In this document: piece by piece, positions 7,401-8,908 of the stretch
How the letters are laid out: the number at the start of each line of letters is the position of its first letter
Position numbering within the stretch: position 1 is the stretch's first letter
NCBI GenBank assembly: GCA_019417975.1
Contig: DYCT01000068.1
Location: 1-8,908 of the forward strand
DNA from: Bacteroides sp.
Lineage (GTDB): Bacteria; Bacteroidota; Bacteroidia; Bacteroidales; Bacteroidaceae
Length of the DNA: 8,908 nt
Reading direction: 5' to 3'
The notes under the pieces: model-generated
Databases searched by the model: none
Told to the model about the DNA's origin: nothing
Seen by the model: only the letters and a program-made list of their open reading frames with translations
Position numbers and translations under genes: made by a program

Positions 7401-8742
7401 TGCTGCCAGTGGCTTGGGCTACAACGGATGGGATTGGGTACATGTGCCGGGTGCTACAGTGCTCAACATGTCTATCGATGATATCGTGGCCGAGGCTAAG
7501 AACTTCCAGTGGGCACGTTTTTCTCCACAATATTTCGTAGGCGGTGTGTCTTTGGAAGGAAAACAAGGTTTGTATTCGATGATTTATGATGATGCTCGTC
7601 AGAAGAATGCCCTCAAAGCCAATAAGTCTTATTTCTTCTTCGATGATGAAATCGTGGCATTGGGCTCGTCTATTCAGAATACACACGCTACGTATGATGC
7701 ACATACCACTCTCTTCCAGAACGAACTGGCTACAGCCGATACTCCGCTTTATCTGGATGGAGAGGAACAGACCGGATTGGCTACAGATGCAGTTCGAGAG
7801 ACCGATGATGCTTGTTATCTGACTGATGCAGTGGGTAATGGTTATGTATTGCCTCATGCGAAAGGTCTGCATCTGACTCGCGCCGAACAGGTTTCTGTAA
7901 AAGATGGAAACACCAGCTTGACAACCAAAGGCAATTATGCCAAGGCTTGGCTGGATCATGGAAAAGCGGCCGATGGCTCTTATGAATACTTGATTTATGT
8001 AGGAGGTGCCGAGAAGGTGAAAACCATGAGTGGAGCACCGACATTGCCTTATACTATTCAGCAACAGGATGGCGTAGCACACATCGTGTATCATGCAGAG
8101 AAAAAACTGAAGGGCTATTCGTTCTTCCAGATACCTGAAGCGTTGGACGATAACTATATTGCTACTGTGTCAGAGCCTTGTATGGCTATGTTGCATGAAA
8201 CAGCCGAGCAGCAGATTACGCTGAGTGTTGCCAATCCGGAGTTGGGCTTCTATCCGAAAGACAAATTCCCATTCCAGGTTTGGAAGATTGATGCCGATAA
8301 GATGTATCTGGATAGTGAGGAACAGCCGGTCGACGTAACCTTGCATGGAGAATGGACGATGGATAGCGCTGCACAAGGTGTAGAGTTGCTACCTTATGAT
8401 GATGAGCAGAATCAGACTGTGGTACGTTTCCATGGAAAGGATGCACAATCGCTCGAAGTGGCACTGACCTATAAGACATCAGCCGTATGTCTGAATCCGG
8501 CCGATTCGAATGCAGAGCTTCGTTGTTATCCTTGTCCGTTTACCGATTGGTTGACTGTGGAATGGGATGCTTCTGATGAGGCTGTTCATACCGTACAGCT
8601 TTGCGACATTTCCGGACGTCTTGTTTCTTCTACTCTGCAGCAGGGTAGCCGTTGGCATATTTCGGTAGCTTCGTTGCCGGTAGGTACTTATTTGATGTCG
8701 GTTGATGGGCAGGTGGTTGCCGGAAAGTTGGTGAAACGATAA
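4495..8742 (+). CDS. Secreted PL8 lyase, chondroitin sulfate ABC lyase-like, multidomain
   Basis: A 1415-residue exported enzyme predicted to cleave chondroitin or dermatan sulfate, perhaps hyaluronan, by beta-elimination. The signal peptide ends about Ala20 (VTA|QV); LLMC is a poor lipobox, so it is not called a lipoprotein. Residues about 30-305 form a six-bladed NHL-like propeller. Two Fn3-like domains follow (about 311-406 and 407-508). The PL8 region runs from about 512: alpha/alpha toroid to about 870, central beta-sandwich with VHRR..W..AVKGYSKY..D.E (about 917-938), and C-terminal beta domains to about 1330. By comparison with Proteus chondroitinase ABC I recalled from memory, the catalytic tetrad His/Tyr/Arg/Glu maps to His760, Tyr768, Arg821 and Glu938, so activity is expected. 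Residues about 1341-1415 resemble a T9SS type A sorting domain (YPCPF, DISGR, LPVGTYLMSV, KLVKR). The ATG at 4495 directly starts the signal peptide, about 30 bases after the predicted transcription start. It is divergent to the HTCS and probably its target. Exact substrate is uncertain. Confidence 0.93.
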   Translation: MRKKTHLLILLMCFSAWVTAQVYEPTGIAISGKGPKGITVKNDALWISFLSDNKVSKVSLTDGTVLANFTAEMNKPSDVDCDASGRIFVANQGTSEVLVLDEQGSVLKKISLTDMTGNPVTGTLNGVTVNAEGKIFVSMGSNAYNAIHVFDTNLNQIQVLTTIASNSIAGCDKFRVVRDVFFDKAGSMFIIDQNTGVIKVASYADNKVIPEFLIKKEDSKNAYNNCAGLAETLNGNLILSLDKDKKSGSDILSAKGLYQFTPAGVLIGQIPSSDSKMSPYGVAVDAQDNLFIADNAGGSVLKWKAVDNEAPVVSSLGLSNVTRSSVDVSLQVNEAATIYWKKGEANVPLTAAQVKSGNSFEIAESNVLVTKSLGVGSVINLRIYLLAVDKAGNESEVLFTDVFTTNTPLELTTLFPVKKTADAVTMEVVPNDKGTIYWMLSETETTPSAQDVENAVGAVNKGTVEVIKGGESLTFDVDGLLAKRYYLSVCLKSNADYSEVVSAVVMPKGDAETIYQRYFTFLIGDNPDYTNPEVLTRYQALRGMVATARKKLADHQWTAETPQFDLSSQNTESSKQLREVLGQVLLPLAMNYQLQGPADQLNPDYHQPQALAEILGVYDYLEKRGFKQGSALQFGTSGPYLGLAGYFYANILMREELMRSGLWQAVSDNMMWCTRMVTDETTGLNSDNVRWGLNTKHNGTRSDGVRTIYHNRLVALACLGDEHADREDLLDYLHQVLEINLSVNSAWDGFIKPDYTGYHHNGVWGNAYNIDALNMSCQMALMLHNTSYAMSQTTLDNLANSLLAFRQYSGKYDISRGLCGRFPNQLNTLLCNMPAFAFLYQVLDGDMQNRIGGAFCRLYEPAYSGVVKYTLQDVKSDIYFHGGMQVVQLMNDLKAKNLTDDEMSESNCTYPYAAMQVHRRNDWMAAVKGYSKYIWDFETNGGQNWIGRNQSAGGLSIYATKDAEGVVTAAASGLGYNGWDWVHVPGATVLNMSIDDIVAEAKNFQWARFSPQYFVGGVSLEGKQGLYSMIYDDARQKNALKANKSYFFFDDEIVALGSSIQNTHATYDAHTTLFQNELATADTPLYLDGEEQTGLATDAVRETDDACYLTDAVGNGYVLPHAKGLHLTRAEQVSVKDGNTSLTTKGNYAKAWLDHGKAADGSYEYLIYVGGAEKVKTMSGAPTLPYTIQQQDGVAHIVYHAEKKLKGYSFFQIPEALDDNYIATVSEPCMAMLHETAEQQITLSVANPELGFYPKDKFPFQVWKIDADKMYLDSEEQPVDVTLHGEWTMDSAAQGVELLPYDDEQNQTVVRFHGKDAQSLEVALTYKTSAVCLNPADSNAELRCYPCPFTDWLTVEWDASDEAVHTVQLCDISGRLVSSTLQQGSRWHISVASLPVGTYLMSVDGQVVAGKLVKR

Positions 8743-8783
8743 GTCGATACATAATTATTGCTGTTTAGCAAGATTAGACTATT

Positions 8784-8824
8784 AAACCAAAGAGGGCATG
8801 CTTTTGGCATGCCCTCTTTGGTTT
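8784..8824 (+). terminator. Hairpin terminator after the lyase gene
   Basis: Two 18-base arms (8784-8801 and 8807-8824) are perfectly complementary around a five-base loop TTTTG. The hairpin begins 42 bases after the lyase stop codon. The 3' arm ends in CTCTTTGGTTT, so the T-rich part lies within the stem and there is no long free T-run. Because the arms start AAACC and end GGTTT, it could work in both directions. It probably isolates the lyase as a single-gene transcript. Confidence 0.8.
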
Positions 8825-8851
8825 ATGAGCAACGGTGAGAATGTGCATTTT

Positions 8852-8883
8852 GTTATTCTGATAATAGAAATCGGTTATTCTGA
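8852..8883 (+). promoter_or_regulatory. 22-bp-spaced direct repeat GTTATTCTGA
   Basis: GTTATTCTGA occurs exactly at 8852-8861 and 8874-8883, a 22-bp period (two helical turns). It lies downstream of the lyase terminator in the gene-free end of the window, where the control region of a following plus-strand gene could be. The TTATTCT core also occurs at 4347-4353 in the first unit upstream of the lyase promoter. It may be a second site for the same HTCS; the following gene is not visible. Confidence 0.4.
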
Positions 8884-8908
8884 AATAAAAGTAATCTGTA
8901 GTCTGATT

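Noticed and set aside
7084..8094. 336-codon open frame on the minus strand inside the lyase gene
   Set aside because: It lies wholly antisense to the conserved PL8 central and C-terminal region. The translation is Ile-, His- and Ser-rich with no recognisable domain, as expected from the opposite strand of a long real gene.

Overview
The window looks like chromosomal DNA from a gut-type Bacteroidota bacterium, most likely Bacteroides or a close relative. Three things point there: a one-protein hybrid two-component system (HTCS), promoter boxes of the Bacteroides TTTG/TAnnTTTG type instead of -35/-10 boxes, and a glycosaminoglycan lyase of polysaccharide lyase family 8 (PL8). No rRNA, tRNA, CRISPR array or insertion sequence was recognised.

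Layout. Positions 1-139 are non-coding. They hold an inverted repeat around a leftward promoter-like box, which may belong to a gene beyond the left edge. Positions 140-4195 (minus strand) encode a complete HTCS: periplasmic double beta-propeller sensor, membrane helix, histidine kinase, receiver and AraC-type DNA-binding domain. Positions 4196-4494 are a divergent control region with a canonical promoter for the HTCS, a promoter box for the lyase lacking a recognisable -33 element, a 21-bp-spaced direct repeat and three 11-bp tandem repeats. Positions 4495-8742 (plus strand) encode a 1415-residue secreted lyase resembling chondroitin sulfate ABC lyase, with an NHL-type propeller and two Fn3-like domains in front and a T9SS-type C-terminal sorting-like domain behind. 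A perfect 18-bp hairpin terminator follows at 8784-8824. The last 84 bases hold another direct repeat, possibly the control region of a following plus-strand gene.

How it may work together (inference). Glycosaminoglycan fragments, probably unsaturated chondroitin or dermatan sulfate disaccharides released by the lyase, would bind the HTCS propellers. The signal would pass by phosphorelay from His843 to Asp1150, and the AraC domain would activate the lyase promoter and perhaps the next gene. No SusC/SusD pair, sulfatase or GH88 enzyme is visible, so this is either one edge of a polysaccharide utilisation locus or a satellite regulator-enzyme pair. The protein families are well known. The less ordinary points are the lyase domain architecture, its altered sorting tail, and a shared TTATTCT-type motif in both control regions.
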